NCBI RefSeq assembly: GCF_037975245.1
Contig: NC_092568.1
Coordinates: 17,195,001 to 17,259,000, forward strand
Source of the DNA: Apostichopus japonicus
Taxonomy: Eukaryota > Echinodermata > Holothuroidea > Aspidochirotida > Stichopodidae
DNA: 64,000 bases
Direction: 5' to 3'
In this document: positions 49,731 to 63,430 of the stretch, piece after piece
How positions within the stretch are numbered: the stretch's first letter is position 1
Layout: each line of letters begins with the position of its first letter
Position numbers and translations under genes: made by a program
The notes under the pieces: generated by a model
The model's input: the letters and a program-made list of their open reading frames with translations, nothing else
What the model was told of the DNA's origin: nothing
Databases searched by the model: none

Positions 49731-51410
49731 CAGTACATTTATTATATTGTCTGGTAACAGAATTCAAACAAATAATACAGAATTCTTACAAATAATACAG
49801 AATTCTTACAAATAATACTTAATATTAATAACAATAAACATTTGTATTGTGTCAGTTGTCTGTATCTCTAAAAAAAGATGCTCTTGGCAACAAGGGGCAA
49901 AGGTGATTAAGGGTTACCTTCCCTTGCATTCTCCATAATAGCTGTTTGGACACTTGGATAAATGGAATATAGGGATCAAAGGTGGATGAGAAGGGGGGGG
50001 GGGGGGGGGGGGGTAGGGTTTGAGAGACTAGATCTAAACTCCCTACAAGAGAAATAGAGTTTAAAAAAAAGGTCATCAGTTCTGAAAATTATATTTATAA
50101 TTCAGTATTAAATTTTGCCTCTGTCTGGGAATACCATACTCCCACTGTGTGTGGAAGTGTAAATGAACCTGATACTAAAAATCTGTTTCATTACACCATG
50201 CAGTAAATTATCAAGTCAGCCATCAATCTTAACATGTTTCTGTGCACAGTGTAAAAATAATTGACTAAACCAGTTCTACAAAAGAGAACATATAGGGTAG
50301 CATGTGTGACAATGCAAGGCATTCTAGATCTAAAGCAAGAAAGAGGAAGTGACCACAATATTGTCAAAGCATTGCTTGTATTTAGTTAATGTCCCGTGAG
50401 CAAATCACACATTCTTGCAGTACAATATATAATATAATAATATAATATAATATAATATATATATATATTTTTTAAGTGACCCTAGACCCTTATATTCCTT
50501 TGTGGTCAGGGAAAGTAGGGTGCATGGAACACCTCTCTATTGTTATGTCTTTTTGCTATTATCAACTTTAACAATTTTCCAAGTGTTCTTAAATTCTTGT
50601 TGCAGTTAACCCGCGGAAAGTATTACCCTAATACTTCCCCTTGGTGATACTACGCTTCACACCTAAGAGGTATATGTACAGGGTTTATACTAGTTCCTCT
50701 GAGGGGAAATTCGATAGGGGCCCTGCGGTGAAATAAGGTTAATCCGTGATTACCCCAGATTACTAATTCCTTGTTATTGATTGGGATTAGTCTTTGAGGT
50801 AGTACTACTATACACAGCTAAACATGGAAATAATTTGACAACAAGGACAATCTCGCTCAAGATTTGAGATTGTATTAATTTATCTTCACACGTCCTTGTA
50901 ATGTGTTCCCTTTAGAATGGACGATACAATACCACTTCCTTTTCCTCTTCGTTGGACCCTTGAAGAAGTGGTACATGTCAGATAGGTAAAACCTGTTGAA
51001 TAAATGCAACGTTGACTGATTTTCTGTTAAGTCAACATAATTTAGAGTCGGCCTGACCCAGAAATGTAACTGCCATAGACAGAGAAAAGATTTTCCTCGG
51101 CCCCCCCCCCCCCCCCCCGAAGCCTGAGCCATCATGTATTTGACACAATTCTTCTCACAGCAATTTTTTACTGTATATGCAGAGAACTGTGATTGGCCAG
51201 TTTTAACTTACATTTTGTGAATTAAAGGGAGCATATATGCTCAGTTCCATTGCATACTTCAAAAAGTTCCAACCAGTAATTATCAATTTGAGCTTCTGCC
51301 TTTCTTTAATACTTTAAATTATATATAGTTTTATAGTTGATTAATACCATCTTGGAGATATTAATATTCTGGAGGCAGAGGGGAAGTCTGAATCATGTTA
51401 AATTGTTATT
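49731..51410. other. No gene seen; long poly(G), poly(C) and AT runs
   Basis: Poly(G) of about 20 nt at 49994-50013, an AT-rich TATAA repeat at 50425-50470 and poly(C) of about 18 nt at 51101-51118. Confidence 0.65.
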
Positions 51411-51414
51411 AAGT

Positions 51415-51730
51415 TATGAATGCTCGAAAGGAACCACACCAAAGGGCGGAAAGCATTAATTATGCGAGGCGTTGGAAACATCAGCCAATCATCATCAGGG
51501 CACCAGCATGATTTGTTTGTACAAATCTACAAATGGCCACCCGCTAAAGTACTGTCGTTATGAGTAATCATAAAACCCCTAGAACACAATTGGTGTGATC
51601 CATGCTTATTTGCTAGCCCAATTAGTCATTGTTTGTGATCTAAATTCGAGAGAAAATGGAGAACTTGCGACAAAAGCTGGTGGTTAAACGATTGTTGTAT
51701 AGTCCGTTATGAGTAAGAGTTGAAGGGTAC
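51415..51730. promoter_or_regulatory. Unique island, candidate conserved non-coding element
   Basis: Sequence around GCATTAATTATGCGAGGCGT has a palindromic homeodomain-type core (GCATTAATTATGC, near 51453). It is followed by CCAATCATCATCAGG and further non-repetitive DNA. No frame is open for long. Inference from composition and motifs only. Confidence 0.3.
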
Positions 51731-54700
51731 CTCCCAGGTTATTGAACCTGTGTCGCTAAATCAATACTGCAGGTAGCTGCACATATTTTACTATAAAGCC
51801 AACCAGTATTTGCTGGTGATTCTCATGGTTAATAATGAGTCAAAGAAAATACTGTTTTTTGTTTGAACAGAGAGATCTGCTCATGTCATTAATCATCGGT
51901 ATGTTTGATTTAGATACACCTCACCATGTTTGAATTTCTGACAATTGTTTTTGTTTTCAAATGTTTTAAGTGCCTTTTGTTTCTTTCATTTTACCGAAAT
52001 TTCTTATAAATAATGAATTTTGGGTTGCCATTAATTAATCCTGCAGCAAAGGTTACCATGTTCCTCTTTTATTTGAAAGAGGCAACATCGTTGAATTTTT
52101 TATATTGCTTTCTCAGCGTTGCATATTTTCATAGCTGGGACATTTTAGGCAATGAGGGACTTATTAGATAAATACTAAATAGGACAACAGGGAATTTAAA
52201 GTTATGTTTTGAGTCCTCTAAAAAATACAATTTGGTGGCATCACAATCAAATAACAATATTGTTGCACCAATATTTTGACTATCAACTTTTGCTATTAAC
52301 CGATAGTTAAAACTCCCACGCACATAAAATTACAGGCTTTTACAAAAAGTATACACACAAAAAGCATGATGGCTGCTTCAAGAAGAACACTGCTTTTAAC
52401 AAAGTTTATATCCCTACATCTGTGTAGCAGCAACCATTGACAAGCATATTGCCACCAAAATTATTTGGGCGTGACCGCTTCTTACACCAGTATTTACTAG
52501 TGCAGTTGTTGTACAGTATAACCTACATTATAAGCGTTCTGCAAATTTGACCGATACCGATATCATGAATATTTGGTCGATACCGATAATTGCCAATAAT
52601 CTGTGCAACACTAGATAAAAGCATTGGATATGATAATTGCAGCCAGCAGTGAGTATAAAAGAAAGAAATGCAAAAATGAGAATTCCCAACAAGTAGCATA
52701 CTGCTTGAATCAAAGTATCATTGATATTAATTGAAGCAAGAATACACTTACATATTACGTGAAACCAAATTGTATTCATACTGTTTGTACCATGTATAAT
52801 AGATACCGTTTGGGTTAATTTGTAATTTGTAATCATATTACTGGAACCATGAAGATTGCTGGAACCATTTTGCATTCACACAACATGCAACAAGAAAGCA
52901 GTATTGTGTATCTGTTAAAGACTGCTGAATAAACTATGGGAAGTCAACCATGACTCACCTCAATCTTTACTCAATCTGTAATCGTAAAATCATCAGTTTC
53001 CTTTCTGCTTTAGAAGAAAACTATGAAAAACAGTTGGTAGCACTACTGTCTTTATGTTTGAATACCCTGGATGTATTGTAGTCCAGGAATCAGTGCAAAT
53101 TAAGAAGGGGTACCCATTGACCCAATTATGGTCAATATTTGTCAAGGACAATTTTTGAACCAGCCAACCAAAAACTGTTTATAATAGAGGTTTCCTTTTC
53201 CAAAAATGGAGGTGGAAGTTCACTGTTTGCTAACTGGTCATGCATCCACAGCTAATAAACCGTGTGAAAAACTCTTTTTTTAAATATTCTGGGGAAATTA
53301 TGTGATTTCTATGTTGACTGTTAGGTGATCATATGAGCCTTCTCCTCCCCTCCCCCCTCCCCAATCCTAAAGGTTCTTACTTGGCAGGCAAGGGGTCATA
53401 TCATTCACAATTCACCTGCAAATGACATGGAATAGCTGTACTCTCTCAATGTTCCTTTGCTAACATCTGCAGTATTGTCTTGCATCTTTCTGATCCCTTA
53501 TGACTCCAAAGGACAGTAACCTTTATCTGTGGGAAGAGGTGGGGGGGGGGGGAGGGGCCCTTTGTCTGTTATAGCATAGCAAACAAAAATTAAGAAACTG
53601 CATTACAAATACAAAGCTATATTGTAAAAAGGTTTTGCATTTATATATTCTCAAAGCTCGTAGTTTATTTACAGTCTTCTGTAATAAACAGAACTCATCA
53701 ACTTCCTATACACTGCTATGCAAAATAACAGCAGAGAACGGAAAGAAACATGCATGTTGATATGCATGGATTTGACAAGCCTTTTCACCAGCTATATAGA
53801 GTAAAGGTGGTTAGTGGATGGAGTTTCAAATGTCCTACCAACCCTGCAGATACTTCAGTTTGCAAGTTTGTGGTTTGTTTTTGTTTTCAAGGAGTTTTCC
53901 TCCTTATGATTCAGCTTTGTACAATTATTGTAAATCCTAACCGTAAGCAATTCCCAACAAGTTCCAGACATTACTAATAGTCTTATTGAGACATTAAATC
54001 TCTCTGGCTCCAGCTAAGGTGTATCTACCTATGGCCAGGATTAACTCACCCAATTAGACGTTTTCTCTAATTCCTTCAAGTACCTTCTATCCTCCTTTTT
54101 ATTTTATTTTCTTCCTTTTTTTGTGTCGGTCTGTTCCACTTTGTGGGATTTTCACCATATTTAAACAACAGTTATTCTGACACTGTCAGTAGCTGTCTCC
54201 ATTGATCTGCAGAGTAAACATCATCTAATAGAAGGAGTCACTATAGTTTTTTACCACCAAGGCAGAGCCAAAGACAGGAGCTAAAATCATAATCACCTAT
54301 AGTTTGTCTGAAATCACCATTGTGTTATTGCCCAGGTTAGCTAGCAAACCATCAGCCCCCTCTTCATATTTGCTTAATATCAGCCATCCAATTGCAGCTA
54401 GGCCTTGCCATCCTTTCCCCTTTGTGATTTGCTGTTTGATCTGGCAGCCTCTGAGATTGTAAAAGGTGTCTGGGATGACGCTTAAGCGAATGTGAATGGA
54501 TCCTTTACGACCATGCATAAAAGATGAGACATCTCCATGGTAACAAGTGAAGCTTACTACATGTATAGGTCCTACCCTAACAGGCCTAACCTTCTTTAAT
54601 TACAGTAGGATAGGATCCCCCCCCCCCACTGCCCCCAACATGCTGCAGAGTCTGTGCCACACTTTTTTAATTGGAACACTATTGCAGACTCTTCATGGTG

Positions 54701-55712
54701 ATCGTTGGATTACAGTGGTTAGCTGGAAATTAAGGGTCAAAGACAACTGCATAGCCTTATATCCTTTTTCTTCACCAACTCTCTATCCCCCCACCCCCAT
54801 CCCCCACCCCCATCCATCCCCTGTCTGTCAGGCAGTAGCTTCCAGGTTTTTGTGATAGTATCCATACCTTCTCCAAGGACAAACAACAGGAATAACCAAT
54901 TATTTGCTTCTTTGGTCTACTTGTATGTATGCTAGCTAATGAGATATTTTGAGTGAACATGCGATGCTGGATTTGCCAATAACCAACAGTGCTGGTTGGG
55001 GAGTCCCTGCAAGTTGGCATAGGATGTAGAGTAAAAACATGTATATCTCTCCATGCCTCATCTACTTTTCATGTTAAAGCATTACATATATAAATACAGC
55101 TGCTGCTTGTTCTTCCTCTTCATCGTTTTTTTTTTTTTCCAGCCATCTGTTCGTACCTGGGATGTCATTAGAGCTGTTTATAGTCAGTGACAGTTGTATT
55201 ATGATGATATAATCCTGGAAGTTTCTCTCTGCTTTATGAAAGCGAGAAAACAAAGTTGTAAGCGACGACATGTCCATGTTTTTTAAGTGACTTGCTTATC
55301 TGCTTGACATTTACAGTACCCCGGAGGTATTTTCACCTGTTGTTTTTCTGTTTGATCTCTCCTACTATATACGCCATATCGCAATTCCAAACCGTGTTGA
55401 CTATAATACAGCCAGAATAAAAAAGTTTGGAAGCCCTGGATCCCAAACATTCACTAAAATTAGGTCACATTTCCTGCTCATGTTATAGTATATTGTGAAA
55501 TCATGTACTGCCCTAAATACATGATGTAGCTACAAGATTAACTTTAGTAAGCAACTATGTGGTCCATTTATTGATGTCTCCTTGAACTGGTACATATCAC
55601 ATTATACTATAAACATCACGACTCGTTGACGATCAGTGATAACATCACGAGGATGTTCCGTTTAACATTTGCAAATAAAATGGTACTGTTGTATGAAAGA
55701 ATTTGTTGTTTT
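51731..55712. other. No gene seen
   Basis: AT-rich. CGATACCGATA occurs twice near 52551-52590, perhaps from an old transposon. G-run at 53539-53555, C-runs at 54619-54628 and 54787-54815, poly(T) at 55126-55138. ATCTCCATGGTAAC near 54532 is one base off the RFX X-box. No coding signal. Confidence 0.5.
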
Positions 55713-56157
55713 TCCTTAGGAAGCTAGCAAGCAATGTCAACCACTGTAAGCAAACAGTAATCTAATGCACTGTACTTATTGCAGCGTTATCAAGAAGGCA
55801 TTTGTACCCCACCTTATCCTTGTAGGGATGTAATCATGCAAGTAGTGAAGTACTTAGTGGATGGGCCATAGCATGATATAACCAGCATTGTCAGAGTGGT
55901 TGGGTTCACTTTCATTATTACGCTATCAAGCTTGGAGGCTGCCCCTCAATCAGCTCAGGGTGTATAGCCAGCTCAAAAGTGTTGTAATTCCCTAGGAAGC
56001 TAGCAAGCAATGTCAACCACTGTCAGCAACCAGTAAGCAGATACTCTGAATCAATTTGATCAAGTAGCATTTGTACCCCACCATATCCTTGTCCTGGTGG
56101 GCATGTAATCATGCAAGAGTTTAGAGGAATGGCCACAGCATGATATAACCACATTTG
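55713..56157 (+). repeat. Direct repeat pair, ~175 bp, offset ~277 bp
   Basis: Copies at about 55713-55890 and 55989-56157 share AGGAAGCTAGCAAGCAATGT, CATTTGTACCCCACC, GTAATCATGCAAG and GCATGATATAACCA in order. Confidence 0.85.
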
Positions 56158-56207
56158 AAAATGCGACCTTCAATACCACTGCCATAATAGTTCAATAAGC
56201 TCTCGCA

Positions 56208-56240
56208 GTAGATCGGGGGGGGGGGGGGGGGGTGGGGGAT
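56208..56240. repeat. Poly(G) run
   Basis: About 18 consecutive G, then T and five more G. It is one of the longest homopolymers in the window. Confidence 0.95.
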
Positions 56241-56476
56241 GTGAGCCGAGGAAAAGACTTTTCCATGCACCTTCCCTTTGCTAGGCTTGGTGAATTGATT
56301 ACGTAACACACAGGCTAATGTTCCAGACTAATAACCTGGAAAGGTGCAAAAGTCGCCAGGTAGCGAAAACTGAGCGTCATTATTCTTACTAAAGGGCATT
56401 TCTGTGTTTTACCATTGGGATCTACAGATTGTTTTGCTATCAAACTTTAGGGCAGCTGTGACTCATGCAGGGTGCA

Positions 56477-58390
56477 GCCAGTTTTATAACTTGTTTTCAT
56501 GTTTGAAGTTACAGAAGAGTTTGAAATAAAACAGTTCAAAACTTTTCATTTTTCTTTCATTTTCTCATTGTTATTAAAACAAAGACTTCCAGTAATTAAA
56601 TTGATAAAAAAAGATTATGAAAGAGCTTATCAGGGATTTGTTCGAAAGTAAGTTCCGTTGCTACGGGCTTGAAAACTTTCACATTTGCTCTATTTGGAAA
56701 CAGACATGATACATATTTCCTATCGAACTGTAGTCGCTTTTCTAGCTTTCATTTGACCTTTTTTAAAATCTGTACCAAACAACGTATTTTGCTCGCAATT
56801 CCCTTGATGCTTTGACCTGGTTTACATATAAAGTAACGCCATAGAACTTCTCTGTATAACAGAAACTGTTATTCTCTTTTTTTTTTATATTTTACAAACT
56901 GAGTATTAACTGGATCCCAACTCTGTAAACATCAACATTTCCAATTTTTTGGCAACTCTTTTTATCATTCTGAAGGTCACAATTTCCTCAAGGTTATTTA
57001 CTTTTTATTTCAGAGCTCAACTTCCGATTCTTTTCAAAGTTTCATTCGGATATTATCTCATCTCAGAAAGAGGATTATTTTAAAAAAAGCCAGTTTTATA
57101 ACTTGATTTCATTATTGAAGTTACAGAAGAGTTTGAAATGAAACTGTTCAAAACTTTTAATTTATCTTTCATTTTCTCATTGTTATTAAAACAAAAACTT
57201 CCGGCAATTAACCTGAATAACAAAGATTATGAAAGAGTTTATCAGTGATTTGTTCTAAATAAGTCCCTTTGCTATGGGCTTTTAAGACTTTCACATTTGC
57301 TCTTTAAGGAAACAAACATGATAGGTATTTCCTATCGGACAGTAGTTGCTTTTCTAGCTTTCATTTGACCTTTTTTAAAATCTGTACCAAACAACGTATT
57401 TTGCTCGCAATTCCCTCAATGCTTTCGACCTGGTTTTCATTTTTGATAAAATGTAACACCATAGAACTTCTCTGCATAATAGAAACCGTTATTTTCCCTC
57501 CCCCCCTCTTTTTGTTATCATATTTTTGTCAAAATTTCCATACAAACTGAGCATTAACTGGATCCCAACTCTGTAAACATCAACATTTCCAATTTTTTTT
57601 GGGCAATTCTTTTTATCATTCTGAAGGTCACAATTTCCTCAAGGTTATTTACTTTTCATTTCAGAGCTCAACTTCCGATTCTTTTCAAAGTTTCATTCGG
57701 ATATTATCTCATCTCAGAAAGAGGATTATTTTAAAAAAAGCCAGTTTTATAACTTGATTTCATTATTGAAGTTACAGAAGAGTTTGAAATGAAACTGTTC
57801 AAAACTTTTCATTTTTCTTTCATTTTCTCATTGTTATTAAAACAAAAACTTCCGGCAATTAACCTGAATAACAAAGATTATGAAAGAGTTTATCAGTGAT
57901 TTGTTCTAAAATAAGTCCCTTTGCTATGGGCTTTTAAGACTTTCACATTTGCTCTATAAGGAAACAAACATGATAGGTATTTCCTATCGGACAGTAGTTG
58001 CTTTTCTAGCTTTCATTTGACCTTTTTTAAAATCTGTACCAAACAACGTATTTTGCTCGCAATTCCCTCAATGCTTTCGACCTGGTTTTCATTTTTGATA
58101 AAATGTAACACCATAGAACTTCTCTGCATAATAGAAACCGTTATTTTCCCTCCCCCCCTCTTTTTGTTATCATATTTTTGTCAAAATTTCCATACAAACT
58201 GAGCATTAACTGGATCCCAACTCTGTAAACATCAACATTTCCAATTTTTTTTGGGCAATTCTTTTTATCATTCTGAAGGTCACAATTTCCTCAAGGTTAT
58301 TTACTTTTCATTTCAGAGCTCAACTTCCGAATCTTTTCAAAGTTTCGTTCGGATATTATTTTGTCTCAGAAAGCGGATTATTTAAAAAAG
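56477..58390 (+). repeat. Tandem triplication of a ~650-bp unit
   Basis: Unit A is 56477-57088 (612 bp), unit B 57089-57739 (651 bp) and unit C 57740-58390 (651 bp). Each starts GCCAGTTTTATAACTTG. B and C differ at only about a dozen positions, while A has more substitutions and lacks short stretches. Identical 61-codon frames in B and C (57365-57550 and 58017-58202) follow from the near identity. Unit A does not keep the frame, so no coding is inferred. Confidence 0.95.
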
Positions 58391-59305
58391 AGACACTTGG
58401 GGGAGGTTTAAGCTTTTCAGAGTTAGTGGAGTACATAAACCAATCTTCAATTGATTGCTTGGTACGAGGGGAAAAAAAGAGCTTTCAGCAAAAACGGTCT
58501 TGCTGGCATGCATGTACTCGTCATCGTGTGGGTTGTTGAAAAGTGCAAGATTGATAATATGCTGAATATGATATTTGAGGAGGCATAATCTTACAATTTA
58601 GTGTTGGTTTGGTCGGCATTTATCCGGGAACTGAACCAGCCACTGAAAACCAGGATTGCAGGCTATCAGAGCGGCACGTTGAAAACTTATCGCACATTTG
58701 AGAAAGTTTCAATTTAAATATTTCAAGTCAAAAGATGATTGTGTGTTGAGATTCAATCATGGGATTGTTTATTGACCAATATCAGAATGATACCTAAACC
58801 AGCCGACCTTATAGAGTCTGCTTCAGCATTTACCACTGAAGTAGACCTTCGAGTAAGTCGCTCAGCGTCATGAAACCAAAGTTTTGTCAATACTGTACGC
58901 AATTACTGTCTTACTTTATGTATGCTCAAGTACAAAATTTAATCCCTTCCAACTGGCTGTACCACCCACCTCTGAGTGCCTTCACTCTTGATCCTCTGAT
59001 CTTTACTCAGGGTTTCCAAACCCACAAATGTTTCACTTCATTTAATTTTTCATTGACGTTCAACATATTTTGGATCCTCCACGGGCAATCTGATGGCGAG
59101 CCGGCGATTAAAACAAAACAAATTCAGGACGTAACAAAGAACTAGGCAAGTCTCATAAATGTTTACCCATGTAATAAATGCATGCACCCTTTTGTCAGAT
59201 ACAAGTGGAGGCAGCTGAGGTGCACAGCAAATAACAAGACATGAGGTCGTATACCATCGTGATCTCTGGTCGCCATGATCCACCGAGCTTTCAAAATTGT
59301 TATTT
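58391..59305. other. No gene seen
   Basis: Unique DNA. The frame at 58870-59145 (91 codons) has no signal, splice context or domain that I can recognise. Confidence 0.55.
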
Positions 59306-59462
59306 TGATCTCGAGTTCTGGATCTGATCTCCCCGTAAGGAGGATTATTAGATCTCAGGCTCAGATCCTTAGTGAGAGAGCTTAAATACTAGGAAACTTG
59401 AATCTCGAGAGGAGGATCAGATCGGATCCAGATCACATCACATCACCAGCTCGAGATCTAGT
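59306..59462. repeat. GATC-dense imperfect inverted repeat
   Basis: Ten GATC tetramers and three CTCGAG hexamers lie in about 155 bp. ATCTCGAGTTCTGGATC on the left is mirrored on the right by GATCCAGATC and CTCGAGAT. It is probably a decayed palindromic element. Confidence 0.7.
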
Positions 59463-59805
59463 GTGAAAGCACTCTCTGTTTCCTTGTTTGTTGAGGACAT
59501 TTATGGAGGGAGGAATATATTGCATAAAGCTGGACATCATTACAAGTTCACAACATAGGAATGTTGGGTGGGGTTTCACACAGCAGTCTACCTTTCCCAG
59601 GGAATTGCTGTACCACTCTCTGCAAACACAGTGACATCACGATCAGGTACTTTGTTTCCCCAACTTTGAAGTTTTCAAAGAGCTAAAATATTTATGGAAG
59701 CAGTCAGTTGATAGGAATGGTCACACAGTATTTTCTAAGCATTTTAAAATGAAATGTGTTGTTTAAGAATATTCTGTCATTTCTGTTTTGCTCTGATCCT
59801 ATGAT

Positions 59806-59890
59806 CAGGGTGGATGGGTGGGTGGTTGGGTGGGTGGGTGGTTGGTTGGATGGGTGGTTGGATGGGTGGGTGGGTGGGTCGGTCGGTCAT
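59806..59890 (+). repeat. GGGT/GGAT tetranucleotide microsatellite
   Basis: About 21 units of GGKT/GGAT type. The G-rich plus strand could form quadruplexes. Confidence 0.95.
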
Positions 59891-62800
59891 TGGAGGGATG
59901 GATGTGCAATCATGTTGAACACATTGTTCAATGCTGTGCTTTCCTGTGCTAATTGTGGAACTTCTGTCCGTTCTTCGGACTTTGATAGGAGTTAAAATGA
60001 AAGAAACTTCACCTGTGAAAGACAGATACTAAGGAACTTCCTTTAACTGAGATATTGAAAACGTTTGTCGTGTCAGTTGAGGACTGATTGGCACATTGCC
60101 AAGAATCATGTTTGTCTGCCTCATAATAGTAGTTTCTTTTTCGGTTATATCGACAATCGCATCTCTATCTACCGATAAGCCATGTTTGATTGTACTATAT
60201 AATATTTTAAACTAGATAATGTTGATTGAGTTTTTGTTGATACTTGTTTTGGGTCACATTTGATCACTCAGATAGCATGCTGTATCTATCGTTGCCAACA
60301 TTACATATCTATAGTTTCACATCTATCGGATTAACATCTTGATATGTTTGAAGAAAGCCGGACAAATATGATTGTAGCAATCATGATTGATAAACTGAGC
60401 ACTACTAGTAGATAATAACTGATATGAGTTTGTTCAGCTTTGATGCAAGTTGTGCTGATGTAAGAATAGTTTATCAATTATGAGATAAGCGAGGAAGCTG
60501 GTACTGTTTCTTTGTGTGAATTGTAGTTAATCCCCCCCCCCCCACCCTTGATTTTGTTACTTTTGAATTTATGAGATTGTGATGTAGGCCCTGAAATTTA
60601 ATTGATTCTTAGTAGAAGGTATCTAGGCATTGGTTTTCTTTTTCTGATAGTGGAAAATATAGCCAGACTGGTAGCCAACCTCATGGTGTGAGTTTTGTCC
60701 CCATTTGACATAAATTCCGGGGACAGTACATGAAATTTGTGACCACATCCCTAGAAATTGGGGATGTCTAGTCAACCTATTTTAGTGTGGTACTACATAC
60801 CAACCAAAGTTATTTAATATCTCTCTATTTTATTTATCAGCTATAGCAGCCAATGCATATATAGTTTTGACATATAATGATGAATATTACTTTATGTAAT
60901 TTGGTAATTAAAAGCAAACAGTATTTTGATTCCTGTAGTAGAACAAAGATAGGAAGCTATAACTTTCTTTAGTCATTGATAAAAACTGTTTCATTGTATG
61001 TGGTACGTGGAAGTTGCCATGATTTTGTGGCCAAGTTACTTGCTCAGCTCAACTATGATGTCCAATGTTCAACCAATGGCCCCTAGTGGCATCCATAGAG
61101 GGCAATCAATTACTCCAAGATTTTCAAAAGAACTACATAAGAGATGCTTTAGTCTATAGGCAAGTGTAATGGGTAAATTCCTGCTTAATAATATTGGTCC
61201 TCCTTAATCCTCTCCCCTCCTCCCTCACCTTCCCCCACCCCTTCCTCCATCCAGTGATTCTAGAATAAAGAACTTAGTGGATGCAGAGTTGTGACGTATA
61301 GGCACAGCTCTGTGCAAATGATTAATACATCAACTTTTTTGTGTACATTGCACACACAAAATTGAATAGCCTTGAATTATAGTGTTTTAGCTGTACTATG
61401 ATCATGATTTCAAACAATGCATTATAAACTGTCTCATTAAAGTTTACTAGTGTCAACCGAAACGAACTCGTTATCAGTCATTGTTTACACTTTAACTTTG
61501 TAAGCTATAAATGTAGCAGGCATAAATACATATCTCTACAGTTATTTTTGATTCAAGTACCAGAAGATTAGTTACTTTAGTCGTTCCATATCTGATTATT
61601 TCTAATCAGTCAAGGTTTTTTTTTTTTTTTTAATCAGTCAACTATTCAGTGAGTCATAGGCTTCAGTTGAATAATAATCTCTTCCAGGGATCACATTTCT
61701 ATTTATTTACAGAAATATATAATAAAGGTTGACTTCATACGCCATAGTCCAAGAGAAATGATAGAAACGTTGGAGCTTTTCTGGTTTTCTAGCTTTAAAT
61801 ATGCTAATTAATCTCTGCATGGATTGCCACTTAAAGGATAAACTTGGCAATGACTTAGCCTTGCTCAGTGCAGGTGTTGATGTCAATGTTTATATACCTT
61901 CTTTCGTAAAACCAATACGAGTACTCCATATTTCAAAATAGCACCTTTTGAAGGGATATTATTGCACAGCAACATTTATCCTTGTTTTCCATTGTGCAAG
62001 GGTTTTGCTTTGCCTCCGAGCAACTGACCTAATGATAGGGGCCTGCTGAAGGATACATGCCTGCTACAGGATACTGCACTTCTAATCACAACATCAGAAT
62101 TTAACAACACAGCCATAACAGTTGTATATATATACCCATACTTTGAACATATGAATTGAGGCTTTAGTTGACATCATTACATAGGCTTGCCCCTACTTCT
62201 GGTATGGGAGCTGGCTTAAACATGGTTCTAAATGACTATTCATAGGAGTATACTATATGATAATTCACTTCCATCGGTAAATCACCACTTTGATTATGGA
62301 AATTTAACTCAAGCTTCCCTATGTTTTTGCTTAGTTCATAATTGTCCTTGGAAAGAAATGAGTTCATTATTTCCCATGGCAGTTAATATCAGTATTGATT
62401 TCAAGACCTATAAAAGTGATTTACAAAAATTAAGTATTATTTAATCTTCCAGAAATAATCATCATGATCCCAAAGTTTGGTTGTCTCTATTTACTATAAT
62501 CATAACTGCTCTTGTATTAACCACCATCTAACATCTAACCTTGATTATGTTAAAATGCTGAGGTAGGTTTTTAAAGCAACCCTCCCTCCTTCTGGCAACA
62601 ACTTTCAACAGTTTACAATAACAATAGAGATATTATCAAGCTCTACAGGTTCAAAGGTATTATGCAAACAGGTGCCATGCCATGCACTTTACCACTTTTC
62701 ATAAAGATAACGTGCCCGGGTTGTCTTTCTCGATTTGTTTATTCTTCTAAGGTGATCGACATGGACTACCTATTGTAGTTTTGGTGGTTCTATTTTTTGA

Positions 62801-63430
62801 CAATATATTCTTGGTTAATGAGGCAATAGAAGACAAATGATGGCTGGTCATAGGTCAATTATATCGGATGTTACTTGTTTGATCAAGGTATAGTCATATT
62901 TGTGGAGACTAGAATAAAGTTCGTAGGAACTCAGTTGTGGCATAAACAGCTTTGATAGGCTGCGTTCTCTTTGCACTTTAAATATTGTTTTTGGTTTTGT
63001 TATTTTGCACTGTTGTACATGACTGATTTAACTATTGTTGTGATGGCTCATCTGCACAAAAACACAATAATAATGAAACCTAATGTGATAATAAACAATC
63101 TGTGACTTAAAAATTTTGGATCAAAATATTCCAATCATGGTTTGATATGCTCATCTGAATATGTGTAGGAAAAATGTGTTGCAAAGGTGGAGAGCATAGT
63201 CTCACAATTCATTCTACAAAGGTGTCAATCATTTTGGTTTATGAACAGATTAAACTTGTCTGTACAATTAATGCATCTCAGTGCGAAAGGTAGGAAACAT
63301 TTAACTGTCTTCGTTGACATACATATCTTGAAGGGGACAAACCCAACCATCACCATTGCAGCGTTGACATTTTTTATAGGAGATTTGAAGACCGAATTTT
63401 GTCTCTTTAAAATTCTGCGCAAAGTAGGTG
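59891..63430. other. No gene seen
   Basis: AT-rich DNA with a C-run at 60532-60543, a C-rich patch at 61201-61250 and a poly(T) at 61617-61632. No coding signal. Confidence 0.6.

Noticed and set aside
57365-58202. Identical 61-codon peptides in two places
   Set aside because: Explained by the tandem duplication of near-identical units. Unit A does not keep the frame.
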